Shown: piece by piece, positions 26,732-36,800 of the stretch
Layout of the letters: every line of letters starts with the position of its first letter
Position numbering within the stretch: the stretch's first letter is position 1
Source: Panacibacter microcysteis
Lineage (GTDB): Bacteria > Bacteroidota > Bacteroidia > Chitinophagales > Chitinophagaceae
Reading direction: 5' to 3'
Length of the DNA stretch: 64,000 bases
Assembly (NCBI RefSeq): GCF_015831355.1
Contig: NZ_JADWYR010000001.1
Span: forward strand, 1,798,001-1,862,000
Notes under the pieces: generated by a model
Seen by the model: only the letters and a program-made list of their open reading frames with translations
Told to the model about the DNA's origin: nothing
The model's database searches: none
Program-made: the position numbers and the translations under genes

Positions 26732-26763
26732 TTTTACAGTTATAAAATATCAGCACTGTAAAA
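26732..26763. promoter_or_regulatory. inverted repeat upstream of the DoxX-like gene
   Basis: Perfect 9-bp arms, TTTTACAGT (26732-26740) and ACTGTAAAA (26755-26763), with a 14-bp A/T-rich centre, 10 bp upstream of the start. Possible operator. Confidence 0.45.
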
Positions 26764-26835
26764 GTAGACACCACTTATTGCGTTTACGGTGTGTAAAGGC
26801 GACTTTGTAACATGCCAAATGCGACAAAGAAAATG

Positions 26836-26884
26836 TATGGTACCGGCTGCAGTGGTACTATTGAGCATCGTTGCGTCGCAATCC
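26836..26884 (-). repeat. interspersed element, family A, decayed copy A11
   Basis: Keeps the TATGGTACCGGCTGCAG end and CGTTGCGTCGCA but loses the CTCTTGTAC end. Confidence 0.45.
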
Positions 26885-26932
26885 GTTCATCGTTCTGTTC
26901 CCTGGTGAAGCACGCAACGTCAGCGCCGCTGC

Positions 26933-28285
26933 TTACACATTGTCAGGATGCGGGTGTGCCCAGGGTGCCCTGTATTGTCTTTGTAAAAGTTTTGTGGCTG
27001 CTGCATCCCCGATAATTTCCCGCTTCAGCGGGTCGTAACTCAGCGGCCTGCCCAGCTTCATAGAAAGATTCGCCATTATACAACTTGCTGTTGAGATATG
27101 CCCTTCTTCAATGTCTGCAACGGGTTTTATTTTTTTATCAATGGCATCAAGAAAGTTGAGCATGTGCAGTCTTGTTGCAGGTGCGGCATTCAGTTCTATT
27201 TGCGGTTCTTTAAGATCTGCAGGGTATTTTTCTTTTTCGTACACCACGTCTTTATGTATTTTCTGTCCTTTGTCTGCCGGTATAAAGTCGTACTGCATTG
27301 TGCTGCCACATAAAGTTCCTTTATCGCCATAAATTTTAAATGCCCACGGGTATTCCGGATCAGCAGGTGTGCCCCAGCTGCGGTGTGTCCATGAGCAGTT
27401 GAGGTCATCATATTCAAACAATGCGGTTTGTGTGTCAGCAATATTGCTTTTACCTGTTTTGTCAACATAAATACCACCGGTAGATGTAATACGTTTTGGC
27501 CAGCCCAGGCGAAGCAGCCAGCGCACCGCATCAAACATGTGGATACACATGTCTCCCATAATGCCATTACCATATTCCATAAATGCGCGCCACCATCTTA
27601 CGTGTGGCATTTCATCAAAAGGCCGCATGGGTGCAGGCCCTGTCCACATTTCGTAGTCGAAAAAATCGGGAACAGTTGTAACAGGCGGGTTGCCGTTGTT
27701 GCGCATGTGGTAGTAGCAACACATTTCCACGTGAGAGACTTTGCCAAGTAAACCTGCGTCTACTACGTTCTTCTTTGCATCGAGCAAATGTGGGGTGCTT
27801 CTTCTTTGTGTACCCACCTGCACAACCCTGTTGTATTTTCTTGCTGCGGCAACCATGGCCTCACCTTCCATTACATCTACACTGATGGGTTTTTGTACAT
27901 AAACATTTGCACCGGATTTTACCGCTTCTATCATTGTAAGTGCGTGCCAGTGATCTGGTGTACCGATCAATACAATTTCCGGTTTTATTTCCTGCAGGAG
28001 TTTCCTGTAGTCGCCATATAAGGCGGGCTTTTTCTTTACCTGCTGTCTTTCCATAACCATAGCAGCCGCATTGTCTAACTGGTGTTTGTCAACATCGCAA
28101 AGACCTGCTACTTCAACCGGTGCAACCTGCATTAGCCTGAAGAGGTCGCTTTTGCCATACCAGCCGGTGCCGATAAGTGCCACGCGCCTGGGCGGTGCAG
28201 TAAAATGGTTGATCATGCCATTTGCCTGTAAAGAAGCAAGCGCCAGTGTTGCAGATGTGCCACGTAAAAATTTTCTACGATTCAT
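26933..28285 (-). CDS. Tat-exported Gfo/Idh/MocA-family oxidoreductase
   Basis: 450 aa. Twin-arginine-type leader MNRRKFLRGTSATLALASL, so it is probably exported folded with its NAD(P) cofactor. The Rossmann fold follows (RRVALIGTGWYGKSDLFRLMQ, VAGLCDVD), then VLIGTPDHWHALTMIEAVKSGANVYVQKPIS, which has the EKP-like lysine motif in the form QKPIS (catalytic lysine). The C-terminal domain has GDMCIHMFDAVRWLL. The family oxidises or reduces sugar derivatives. Its neighbours DoxX-like and DUF1080 on the same strand make a sugar-processing role plausible, but a terminator after the DoxX-like gene breaks the group. The product is unknown. Confidence 0.87.
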   Translation of the reverse strand: MNRRKFLRGTSATLALASLQANGMINHFTAPPRRVALIGTGWYGKSDLFRLMQVAPVEVAGLCDVDKHQLDNAAAMVMERQQVKKKPALYGDYRKLLQEIKPEIVLIGTPDHWHALTMIEAVKSGANVYVQKPISVDVMEGEAMVAAARKYNRVVQVGTQRRSTPHLLDAKKNVVDAGLLGKVSHVEMCCYYHMRNNGNPPVTTVPDFFDYEMWTGPAPMRPFDEMPHVRWWRAFMEYGNGIMGDMCIHMFDAVRWLLRLGWPKRITSTGGIYVDKTGKSNIADTQTALFEYDDLNCSWTHRSWGTPADPEYPWAFKIYGDKGTLCGSTMQYDFIPADKGQKIHKDVVYEKEKYPADLKEPQIELNAAPATRLHMLNFLDAIDKKIKPVADIEEGHISTASCIMANLSMKLGRPLSYDPLKREIIGDAAATKLLQRQYRAPWAHPHPDNV

Positions 28286-28364
28286 GGTATTGCGGTTTGT
28301 AATCGTTTAATAAGTACAAGTTAATGTAAACAGGCTTATTTGCAGTACCACGCATTCAAAATGG

Positions 28365-28393
28365 AAATAAAAAAACCCGGAAATTTTCCGGGT
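28365..28393 (-). terminator. intrinsic terminator upstream of the oxidoreductase gene
   Basis: Stem ACCCGGAA (28375-28382) with TTCCGGGT (28386-28393), 3-nt loop, then a T-tract on the minus strand. It lies 80 bp before the oxidoreductase start and after the short frame at 28400-28441, so it would end or attenuate a minus-strand leader transcript. Confidence 0.7.
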
Positions 28394-28399
28394 ACATGA

Positions 28400-28441
28400 T
28401 TACATAGATTTTAAAAGGTATTGGGTTTTTAATGTCTTCAT
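28400..28441 (-). CDS. possible 13-aa leader peptide
   Basis: MKTLKTQYLLKSM then TAA, with the stop 6 nt before the terminator hairpin at 28365-28393. The position is like an attenuator leader, but the residues are not strongly biased to one amino acid. It could be chance or the end of a small RNA. Confidence 0.25.
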   Translation of the reverse strand: MKTLKTQYLLKSM

Positions 28442-28837
28442 AGTTATTACGGACCAAAGTACGTTTATCCCAGGGTTGCGATAATAAAAACGGTTAATAC
28501 CAGAAAGCCAAAATATGTGCCACAACGTTTTAGATGTTCCAACACTGAAAGAGTGGTAAAAAAAGACCTCACATGTAGAAAGTGCATGCTGAATGAACAC
28601 TATGATGAAACATTTTCCACACAAACGAATGATGAGGTTAGTTATTTAATGTTGTTACCTGGCATGCGATTGTGGCAATGTAGGGATAGTGTATATAGAT
28701 GCAGGCAGCATGGCGGAGCTGCCGAACAGCGTGCAAGGCGTACAAGAGTGCGACGCAACTACAGTTGAACAGATTTACTGCTGCCGGGTACATATTAGTT
28801 TTCGGCATATAAAAGACGGAAAAAATATTTTGGAAAA
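28442..28837. other. gene-free spacer before the second SusC
   Basis: No protein-like frame seen. It contains copy A6 at 28740. The right end grades into the A/T-rich promoter region with the large dyad. Confidence 0.5.
28740..28794 (+). repeat. interspersed element, family A, copy A6
   Basis: Core GTACAAGAGTGCGACGCAAC, 19-nt middle, CTGCTGCCGGGTACATA. The flank GGCGGAGCTGCCGAACAGC upstream recalls the CCGAAC flank of A8, B3 and B4. Confidence 0.8.
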
Positions 28838-28885
28838 TTAAGTGTAATTTTTACATTTGTTAATAAATGTAATTTTAACACTTAA
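28838..28885. promoter_or_regulatory. 48-bp imperfect dyad before the second SusC
   Basis: Two nested inverted repeats share one centre: TTAAGTGT (28838) with ACACTTAA (28878), and TTACATTT (28851) with AAATGTAA (28865). It ends 37 bp before the SusC start codon. It is a candidate operator. Confidence 0.6.
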
Positions 28886-28922
28886 AAATTACAAACACTA
28901 TCACTGCCAACAACGATTGCTT

Positions 28923-31871
28923 ATGAATGTCACCAAGCTACTGCGGCTGCCTGTATTTACACTTGTGCTGTCCTTAATCATTGGTATTGCACACGCACAA
29001 TCACGAACGGTTACCGGTAAGGTTGTATCTGCCACGGGCACACCCCTTGAAGCAGCCAGTGTGATGATCAAAGGCACTTCGATGGGAACAACCACCAACC
29101 GGGAGGGTGTATTCAGCATTAATGTTCCTGCGGCAAATAATACGCTTGTTGTTTCTGTAATAGGCTACCAGCAGCTGGAGGTTGATATTGCCAACCAGAC
29201 CAACATTGAAATAAAGCTTACTGAGAGCAACGATAAACTTACTGATGTTGTGGTGGTAGGTTATGGTACACAGAAGAAGAAAGAAATTACGAGTGCGGTA
29301 ACAAGTGTGAAAGCTGAACAATTCAACAGGGGTAATGTGCCAAATGTATCGCAGCTATTGCAGGGCAAGGTAGCAGGGTTATCTATAGCCCGGCCTGGCG
29401 GCGACCCGAATGCAGGATTTGCTATACGCCTTAGAGGCTTATCAACGCTTGGTGCCAACGCATCTCCGCTGGTGGTGGTGGACGGGCAAATTGGTATAGA
29501 TATTAATACAGTTGACCCGAATGATATTCAAAGTATTGATGTGCTGAAAGATGCTGCTTCTGCTGCCATTTATGGTACACGCGGATCTGCTGGTGTGATT
29601 ATTATTACAACCAAACGCGGCGCCAGGGGTGCGGCGTCTATTGCTTATAACGGAACACTCTCATCAGAAACTCCTGCTAAGTTTACTGACCATATGAGTG
29701 CTGATGAGTATGTTGCGGCAGGCGGCTCTGATCTTGGTTCCAAAACCGACTGGAACAAGGAAATTACCAGGACAGCCATTTCGCATACGCATAACCTTTC
29801 CATTTCCGGCGGCAACAATGGTACTTCCTATACAGCTTCTGTGAACTACCGTAACAACCAGGGTGTAGCAATTACCACAGGCTTTAGCCAGTTCAACGTG
29901 CACTTTGGTCTTACGCAGCGGGCATTAAAGGATAAGCTTGCATTAACGCTTGACGCGAATAACACCAAACGAAACTCAGATTTTGGCTGGAGTGATGCGT
30001 TTAAATACGCTACTATCTTCAATCCTACGGCGCCAGTTAAAAGCGCGGACCCTGCTTATGACCTGACCGGCGGTGGTTATTTTGAGCAAAACTTTGTTGA
30101 CTATTCAAACCCTGTTGCGGTGCTTGAGCAAAATACCAACAAGCGTGTTACAAAGCGTAACAATATCAATGCTTCTGCAACATACGAGTTTATAAAAGGC
30201 CTGAAAGGCTCTGTACGTTATGCACAGGAAAACATCAGTTATTACAACTGGGCCTACCTGCCAAAAACATCGTTCTATGTAAGAAGCTTTTTAGGCGTAA
30301 GCGGTTTTGCGCGCAATGGTTATGCCTGGAAACGTGATGATGAAAGTTTTAACCAGTTGTACGAAAATACCTTGTCTTATGACGGGAAAATCAATAACCT
30401 GAGTATCTCTGCTGTAGGCGGTTACTCGTACCAGGATTTTCTTTATAATGGTTTTTATGTACAGGCCGGTAATTTTTTAACGGATGCTGTATCTGAAGAT
30501 TTTAATAGTTCACTCGATTTTAAAAATGGTCTTGCTTATTCTGACAGTTATAAAAACGGCTCTAAGCTGGTCGCGTTTTTTGGAAGGGTAAATCTTAATT
30601 ACAACGACATTGCGTTCTTATCAGCAAGTTTAAGACGGGAAGGTTCTACGCAGTTTGGCGCCAACAATAAGTGGGGTATGTTCCCTGCTGTAAGTGTTGG
30701 CCTTGACGTGAATAAATTTTTGCAGGTAAGTGCGATCAATAACTTTAAGCTGCGCGCCAGTTATGGTGTAACCGGTGCATTGCCACCAAGGTCCTACTTA
30801 TCGCAACTGCTGTACGGCCCTGCCGGCGGTTCAGACAGGTTGTTTTATGCCAACGGTGTGTATTCTCCTTCTTATGCTCCTACACAAAACGCCAATGAAG
30901 ACCTTAAATGGGAAAAGAAAGCTGAATTTGATGTAGGTGCAGATTTTGCCGCTTTTGGTAACAGGCTGACGGGTACGGTTGATTATTACAACCGCAATAC
31001 TTCAGATCTCATCTTTAACGTTACGGTGCCTGTGCCCCCATATCCTACCAGCACACAGTTCCGTAACATTGGTACACTTAAAAGTAGTGGCGTAGAACTG
31101 ATGGTGGCTTACGACATCATCAAAAACAAAGACTTTACCTGGAACAGCTCTGTAAACTTTTCTACGTACAGTGTAAAGCTTGCCAGTCTTAATAAAGACC
31201 TGGCGGGGAGTTTTGTGGGCGCTTCAAACCTTGGCACACCGGGCCAGGAACAAACGCAGATTACACGGGCCGTTGAAGGCGAAAAAATTGGTTTGTTATG
31301 GGGCCCTGTTTACAAGGGTATAGACAAAGACGGGCAATACCTGTTTGATGATGGTACGGGAAAAGACACCAACAGCACATTCTATAAAACAATTATCGGT
31401 TATGGATTGCCCAAGTTTGAATTCGGTGTTACCAACACATTCCGTTATAAAAATTTTGATTTAAACTTTTTCTTTCGTGGTTCCATTGGTCATGATCTGA
31501 TCAACACCTTCCGTGCATTTTACGAAAATGCAACGGTGGTAAACAGCTATAACGTGGTAAATACAAAATATTATAATCCTGATCTTAAAGATGCGCAGGA
31601 ATACAGTTCGCTGCATGTAGAGCGGGCTTCGTTTGTAAAGCTTGATAATGCCACGATAGGGTATAATTTCCAGATGAAGAAAACAGGTACAGTAAAAGGG
31701 GTAAGGGCTTTTGTTACCGGCCAGAATCTTTTTGTGATTACCGATTATACAGGTGTAGATCCTGAGGTGCGGTATGATGATGGCGGTAATATCCTGGCGC
31801 CCGGTATAGACAGGAGAGAAATATGGGTAAGAACAAGAACCTTCTCTCTTGGTGTAAACATTCAATTCTAA
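28923..31871 (+). CDS. SusC/RagA-type TonB-dependent outer-membrane transporter
   Basis: 982 aa from the ATG at 28923, which gives the signal peptide MNVTKLLRLPVFTLVLSLIIGIAHAQ; the longer frame to 28857 starts within the dyad. A carboxypeptidase-like beta-sandwich (TVTGKVVSATGTPLEAASV ... VIGYQ) is followed by a TonB-box-like DVVVVGYGTQKKKEITSAV, the plug and the signature AAIYGTRGSAGVIIITTKRG. A barrel domain follows. It pairs with the SusD-like gene 18 bp downstream. It differs from the SusC at 8017 in length and in the TonB box, so it probably takes a different substrate. No regulator is adjacent, but the large dyad before it suggests local control. Confidence 0.95.
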   Translation: MNVTKLLRLPVFTLVLSLIIGIAHAQSRTVTGKVVSATGTPLEAASVMIKGTSMGTTTNREGVFSINVPAANNTLVVSVIGYQQLEVDIANQTNIEIKLTESNDKLTDVVVVGYGTQKKKEITSAVTSVKAEQFNRGNVPNVSQLLQGKVAGLSIARPGGDPNAGFAIRLRGLSTLGANASPLVVVDGQIGIDINTVDPNDIQSIDVLKDAASAAIYGTRGSAGVIIITTKRGARGAASIAYNGTLSSETPAKFTDHMSADEYVAAGGSDLGSKTDWNKEITRTAISHTHNLSISGGNNGTSYTASVNYRNNQGVAITTGFSQFNVHFGLTQRALKDKLALTLDANNTKRNSDFGWSDAFKYATIFNPTAPVKSADPAYDLTGGGYFEQNFVDYSNPVAVLEQNTNKRVTKRNNINASATYEFIKGLKGSVRYAQENISYYNWAYLPKTSFYVRSFLGVSGFARNGYAWKRDDESFNQLYENTLSYDGKINNLSISAVGGYSYQDFLYNGFYVQAGNFLTDAVSEDFNSSLDFKNGLAYSDSYKNGSKLVAFFGRVNLNYNDIAFLSASLRREGSTQFGANNKWGMFPAVSVGLDVNKFLQVSAINNFKLRASYGVTGALPPRSYLSQLLYGPAGGSDRLFYANGVYSPSYAPTQNANEDLKWEKKAEFDVGADFAAFGNRLTGTVDYYNRNTSDLIFNVTVPVPPYPTSTQFRNIGTLKSSGVELMVAYDIIKNKDFTWNSSVNFSTYSVKLASLNKDLAGSFVGASNLGTPGQEQTQITRAVEGEKIGLLWGPVYKGIDKDGQYLFDDGTGKDTNSTFYKTIIGYGLPKFEFGVTNTFRYKNFDLNFFFRGSIGHDLINTFRAFYENATVVNSYNVVNTKYYNPDLKDAQEYSSLHVERASFVKLDNATIGYNFQMKKTGTVKGVRAFVTGQNLFVITDYTGVDPEVRYDDGGNILAPGIDRREIWVRTRTFSLGVNIQF

Positions 31872-31889
31872 TTCAAAACAATTGCTGTT

Positions 31890-33524
31890 ATGAAAATACT
31901 ATCCATTTTAAAATACTCTTTCTGTGCCTCGATAGTACTGGCGTGCTCATGTACTAAACTGGACGAAGAAGATGTGCTCTACGACCAGGTTACTCAGGGT
32001 AACTTTTTTAAGACCGATGCAGAGTTTCTTGCAGCTATTGGTGCGGCATATACGAACCTGTATGGCACTTTTGGTAATGCGGATAACATAATGCCCTTGC
32101 AGGAAGTAACAACCGATGAAATGGTTGTACCAACAAGGGGTGCAGACTGGGGCGATGGCGGCCACTGGGTGCGTTTAAAGTTGCACACATACAATGCAGA
32201 TGATCCGCGCCCCGGAAACAGCTGGAGTGTACTTTTTGCCGGTGTTAACACATGTAACCGCGTAATATCTATTTTAGATCCGCTGGGTACGCCGGAAGCA
32301 GCGGCCTATATATCAGAGCTGAAAGCGTTAAGGGCAATCTATTATTACTGGTTACTTGACCTGTTTGGCAATGTACCCATCAGTATAGATTTTACGCAGA
32401 CTGACCCGCCCACCAATAACACAAGACAGGAGGTATATGATTTTGTGGAGAAAGAACTCCTGGAAAATGCGCCTGCACTTTCCAAAACCGGGCCTGCGGA
32501 TATTGTAACCTATGGCCGCGTAAACTATTACACCTGCTACGCGGTACTCGCCAAACTTTACCAGAATGCTGGTGTATATACCGGCACACCTCAGTGGGAT
32601 AAATGCATTGCAGCCTGCGATGAGATCATCAATTCAGGCAAATATGCATTGATGAGTAACTACAATGATAACTTCAAAAAGGACAATTACGGATCTACTG
32701 AATTTATCTGGGCATTGCCTTATGACGAGATCAAGGCAACAGGCTTTACCATGCCGCTGATAACGCTTAACCCTGCACAACAGGCCGTATATAAGTTAGG
32801 GTTACAGCCATGGAACGGTTTTGCCAGTGTTCAGGAATTTTACCAGTCTTATATTGACCCGGCGCAAAACCCCGGCCCCCAGGGAACGGTGGTTGGTGTG
32901 GACCCTGCTGGAACACCTACTACAGGTACTGCCGATAAACGGTTGTCAAACTTTATTGTTGGTCCGCAATACCAGGCAGATGGCGTTTCTCCTTTGCTGG
33001 ATGGGGCTGCGGATGCAACTGATCCTAACGGTGCGCCGATTGTTTTTACACCGTACATCAATGAGCTGCAACCTGCTGCATGGAGACAATCGGGTGCAAG
33101 AATAGGCAAATGGGAGATCTACAAAGGTGGTACAGGTAATCTGAGCAATGACTACTGCATCTTCCGTTATGCGGATATATTGCTTACCAAAGCAGAGGTG
33201 CTTTGCCGGAAAGCTGGTAACTGGAATGATGAAATAGCCAAATCGATCGTTAACCAGATCAGGACAACACATGGTGGTGTAGATGCATATACAACCATGA
33301 CAGAAGATAATTTTCTTGCAGAGCGTGGCCGGGAAATGTTTGCAGAGGCAACACGCAGGCAGGACCTGATCAGGTTTGGAAAATATAACAGTGCTTACAG
33401 GTTTCACCCGCAGGATCCGTCCGATAATCTCGGGCCTTCCGGAATCAATCACCTGAATGTGTTCCCGATTCCTGCAACGCAGATCAATGCAAATAAAAAC
33501 CTGAAACAAAACCCGGGTTATTAA
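31890..33524 (+). CDS. SusD/RagB-like outer-membrane lipoprotein
   Basis: 544 aa. Lipoprotein signal MKILSILKYSFCASIVLACSCTKL with the lipobox cysteine at residue 19 or 21. Mature N-terminus GNFFKTDAEFLAAIGAAYTNLYG, then LRAIYYYWLLDLFGNVPI and C-terminal FLAERGREMFAEATRRQDLIRFGKY are classic SusD/RagB features, including the final VFPIPATQINANKNLKQNPGY. It captures the substrate for the SusC barrel encoded 18 bp upstream. A strong terminator at 33576 ends the unit. Confidence 0.95.
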   Translation: MKILSILKYSFCASIVLACSCTKLDEEDVLYDQVTQGNFFKTDAEFLAAIGAAYTNLYGTFGNADNIMPLQEVTTDEMVVPTRGADWGDGGHWVRLKLHTYNADDPRPGNSWSVLFAGVNTCNRVISILDPLGTPEAAAYISELKALRAIYYYWLLDLFGNVPISIDFTQTDPPTNNTRQEVYDFVEKELLENAPALSKTGPADIVTYGRVNYYTCYAVLAKLYQNAGVYTGTPQWDKCIAACDEIINSGKYALMSNYNDNFKKDNYGSTEFIWALPYDEIKATGFTMPLITLNPAQQAVYKLGLQPWNGFASVQEFYQSYIDPAQNPGPQGTVVGVDPAGTPTTGTADKRLSNFIVGPQYQADGVSPLLDGAADATDPNGAPIVFTPYINELQPAAWRQSGARIGKWEIYKGGTGNLSNDYCIFRYADILLTKAEVLCRKAGNWNDEIAKSIVNQIRTTHGGVDAYTTMTEDNFLAERGREMFAEATRRQDLIRFGKYNSAYRFHPQDPSDNLGPSGINHLNVFPIPATQINANKNLKQNPGY

Positions 33525-33575
33525 TAAAGAGTGTAGTCTTATAAATCGAGCAGTTTTACGTCCCTTTCCAGGGAT

Positions 33576-33608
33576 AGCAGGCGAACAGGGATTCGCCTGC
33601 TTTCTTTT
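33576..33608 (+). terminator. intrinsic terminator after the second SusD
   Basis: Perfect 10-bp stem AGCAGGCGAA (33576-33585) with TTCGCCTGCT (33592-33601), 6-nt loop, then TTCTTTT. Confidence 0.88.
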
Positions 33609-33857
33609 AAAGAATAATGCATGCGTTGCATTGTGCAGTTATTAATAAAATCAATACCGCGCAGGAATAAGCCTGCAAAGACATGGTGGTGACTGTAACC
33701 TTGCTGCCTGCTGTTCCGAACGTACAAGGGAGTGACACAACAGGCGATGAGTAAACAATCTGCAGCTGGTCTCCAAACCCTTCTTACAGGTGTAACGGTA
33801 AAGCTGCTAACTTTAATAAAACTTGTGTGGATCAATAGATCAGATATTTTGCCGATT
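33609..33857. other. spacer before the tandem VCBS genes
   Basis: 249 bp containing B4. The open frame upstream of 33858 runs through B4 and has no protein-like content. Confidence 0.5.
33722..33776 (+). repeat. interspersed element, family B, copy B4
   Basis: CCGAAC flank, core GTACAAGGGAGTGACACAAC, then AGGCGATGAGTAAACAATCT and GCAGC. Confidence 0.7.
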
Positions 33858-36800
33858 ATGAAATATGTGTGTATTTGCCTGGTGATATGTGTAACTGCCT
33901 GTCGTGAAAATGATGACATAACAAAGCGTTTTACCTTACTTACCGCTACACAAACAGGAATAGATTTTGCCAATACCATTTCTTACACAGAAGATTTTAA
34001 TCCATACACATTTCGTAATTTTTTTAACGGGGGTGGTGTTGCTGTTGGTGATATAAACAATGACAGCCTGCCGGATATTTTTTTCTGCAGTAACCAACAG
34101 TCCAACAAATTATATCTCAACAAGGGCAACATGCAGTTTGAAGATATTACAGTAAAAGCTGGTCTTGCAACAAGCAATGTATGGAGCACAGGCGTAACAA
34201 TGGCTGATGTAAACGGTGACGGTTTGCCTGATATTTATGTATGTAAATCCGGAGATACCAGCAGCAATGAGCGCAGTAATGCTTTGTATATCAATAACGG
34301 TGATCTTACTTTTACAGATCAGGCAACAGCATACGGTTTAGACATCAAAGGACTTTCAACACATGCTGCATTTTTTGATGCTGACCAGGACGGAGATCTT
34401 GATTGTTACTTACTCACCAATTCATTTAAATCTGTAGGAAACTATGACCTGGTAAAAGACCAGCGGAATATAAGGGATTCACTCGGCGGGAACAGGTTGT
34501 ACAGGAATGATGGTGCACATTTTACAGACATTACACAACAGGCCGGTATTTACAGCAGCAAGATAGGTTTTGGCCTGGGTGTTACTATTGCAGACGTCAA
34601 CAATGATGGCTGGCAGGATATTTATGTTGCAAACGATTTTTTCGAAAAAGATTATTTATACCTCAACCGCCGGGACGGCACATTCAAAGAGGTGCTTGAG
34701 GAATGCATCAACGAGATTAGTATGAATGCAATGGGTGCAGACATTGCAGACATTAATAATGATGCGCTGCCCGAAATATATGTTACCGACATGCTGCCGG
34801 AAGATGATGCAAGAATGAAAACAAAAACAAACTTTGAGAACTGGGATAAATACAACTCCAACATCGCAAACGGTTACTACAAGCAGTTTGTAAGAAATAC
34901 GCTGCAGCTAAACAATGGTGATGTGAACGATTCAGGCGGTGTCTGTTTTAGTGAGATCAGCCGGTTTGCACAGGTGGCTGCAACAGACTGGAGCTGGGGT
35001 GCATTGATAACAGATCTCGACAATGATGGATACAAGGACATTTATGTAGCCAATGGTATTTATAAAGACATTACAGACCAGGATTATATTCAGTATTCTG
35101 CCGGTGCATTTGCAGACATCAGGCAGAAGATACTGGACAAAAAGACGAATGTTATTACAGGGCTGATCGATCTTATTCCATCTGTTGCGGTCAGCAATTA
35201 TGCGTTCAGGAATAACGGTGATCTTACGTTTACGAATAAGGCAGTGGAGTGGGGTTTAGACAATAAGGGTTTCAGTAACGGGTCAGCATATGGGGATCTG
35301 GATAATGACGGCGACCTTGATCTTGTGGTAAACAATGTAAACATGCCCTGCTATGTGTACCGCAACGAAAGCAACCGGCTGCAGGCAGCCAATAAGTATG
35401 TAACGGTACGGCTGCAGGGCGAAGGCAGGAACAGTTTTGGCATAGGCGCAAAGGTTACCGTGTATTACGATAGCGGTATAGCGTACCAGGAGCAGATGCC
35501 CATGCGAGGTTTTGAATCAACGGTAGATACGAAGCTGGTGTTTGGTATTGGCCAGGCAGCAAAGGTCGATTCAGTGGTGGTGTTATGGAATGGAGGCCGC
35601 AAAAGCGTGGTAAAAGATGTGGCAGCAAACCAGCAACTCACCATCCGTCAGAGCGAAGCCGGTCTTACAGCAGGCATACCCCATCCCATGACAGCCACGG
35701 GGTCATACGTGGTACATTCCCCATCCAACAGGGGTCTTGGTTATACACACCAGGAAAACGCTTTTGTAGATTTTGACCGTGACCGGCTCATCTACCATAT
35801 GCTCTCCACGCAGGGGCCACATATAGCCAAAGGCGATGTAAATGATGACGGGCTGGAAGATGTGTACATCTGCGGCGCCAAAGACCAGGCGGGTGCACTG
35901 TATATACAAACAGCAGCAGGCACTTTTAAAAGCAGCAATGAGGCATTGCTGGCAAAAGACCAGGCAAGCGAAGATACCGATGCCCTTTTCTTCGATGCAG
36001 ATAATGATGGCGATGCAGACCTGTATGTATGCAGCGGCGGCAATGAGTTCTCACCCAATGCCACCGCCCTCATCAGCCGTTTATACATCAATGATGGCAA
36101 AGGCAGTTATACAAAATCACCACAGGTATTACCCGGTTATATATTTGAGAGCAGCAGTTGCGTGGCCGCAGCAGATTATGATGGCGATGGCGACCTGGAT
36201 TTGTTTACGGGCACAAGACTAAAACCCTTCAGCTACGGTACGGTATGCAAAAGTTATATACTCGAGAACAATGGCAAAGGTGTTTTCAAAGATGTTACGG
36301 CAACAGTGGCGCCAACGCTAAACCAGGCCGGTATGGTAACCACGGCACAGTGGTTCGATTACGATAATGATCACTGGCCCGATCTTGTAATAGCCGGGGA
36401 GTATATGCCGGTAAAGATCTGGCATAATGAGAAAGGGTTGCTGAAAGAAGTAACCACCGCGGCAGGTATGGGCAAAACCAATGGCTGGTGGAACAGGCTA
36501 CAGACAGCTGATGTAAACAACGATGGCTATGCAGATATTATAGCAGCCAACCATGGTTTAAACTCGCGGTTCAGGGCTACGGAGCAAAAGCCCGTAACGA
36601 TGTATGCGGGAGATTTTGGCAATAACGGTACAATAGAGCAGCTAATCACGTGCTACAACGGAGACAGCGCCTACCCGATGACGTTACGGCACGACCTGGT
36701 AGCCGTACTGCCGGCATTGAAGAAGAAATACCTGAAGTATGAAAGTTACAGGAACCAGACGATCGGGGCGGTATTAAGCAAAGAGCAGTTGGCAGGCGCC

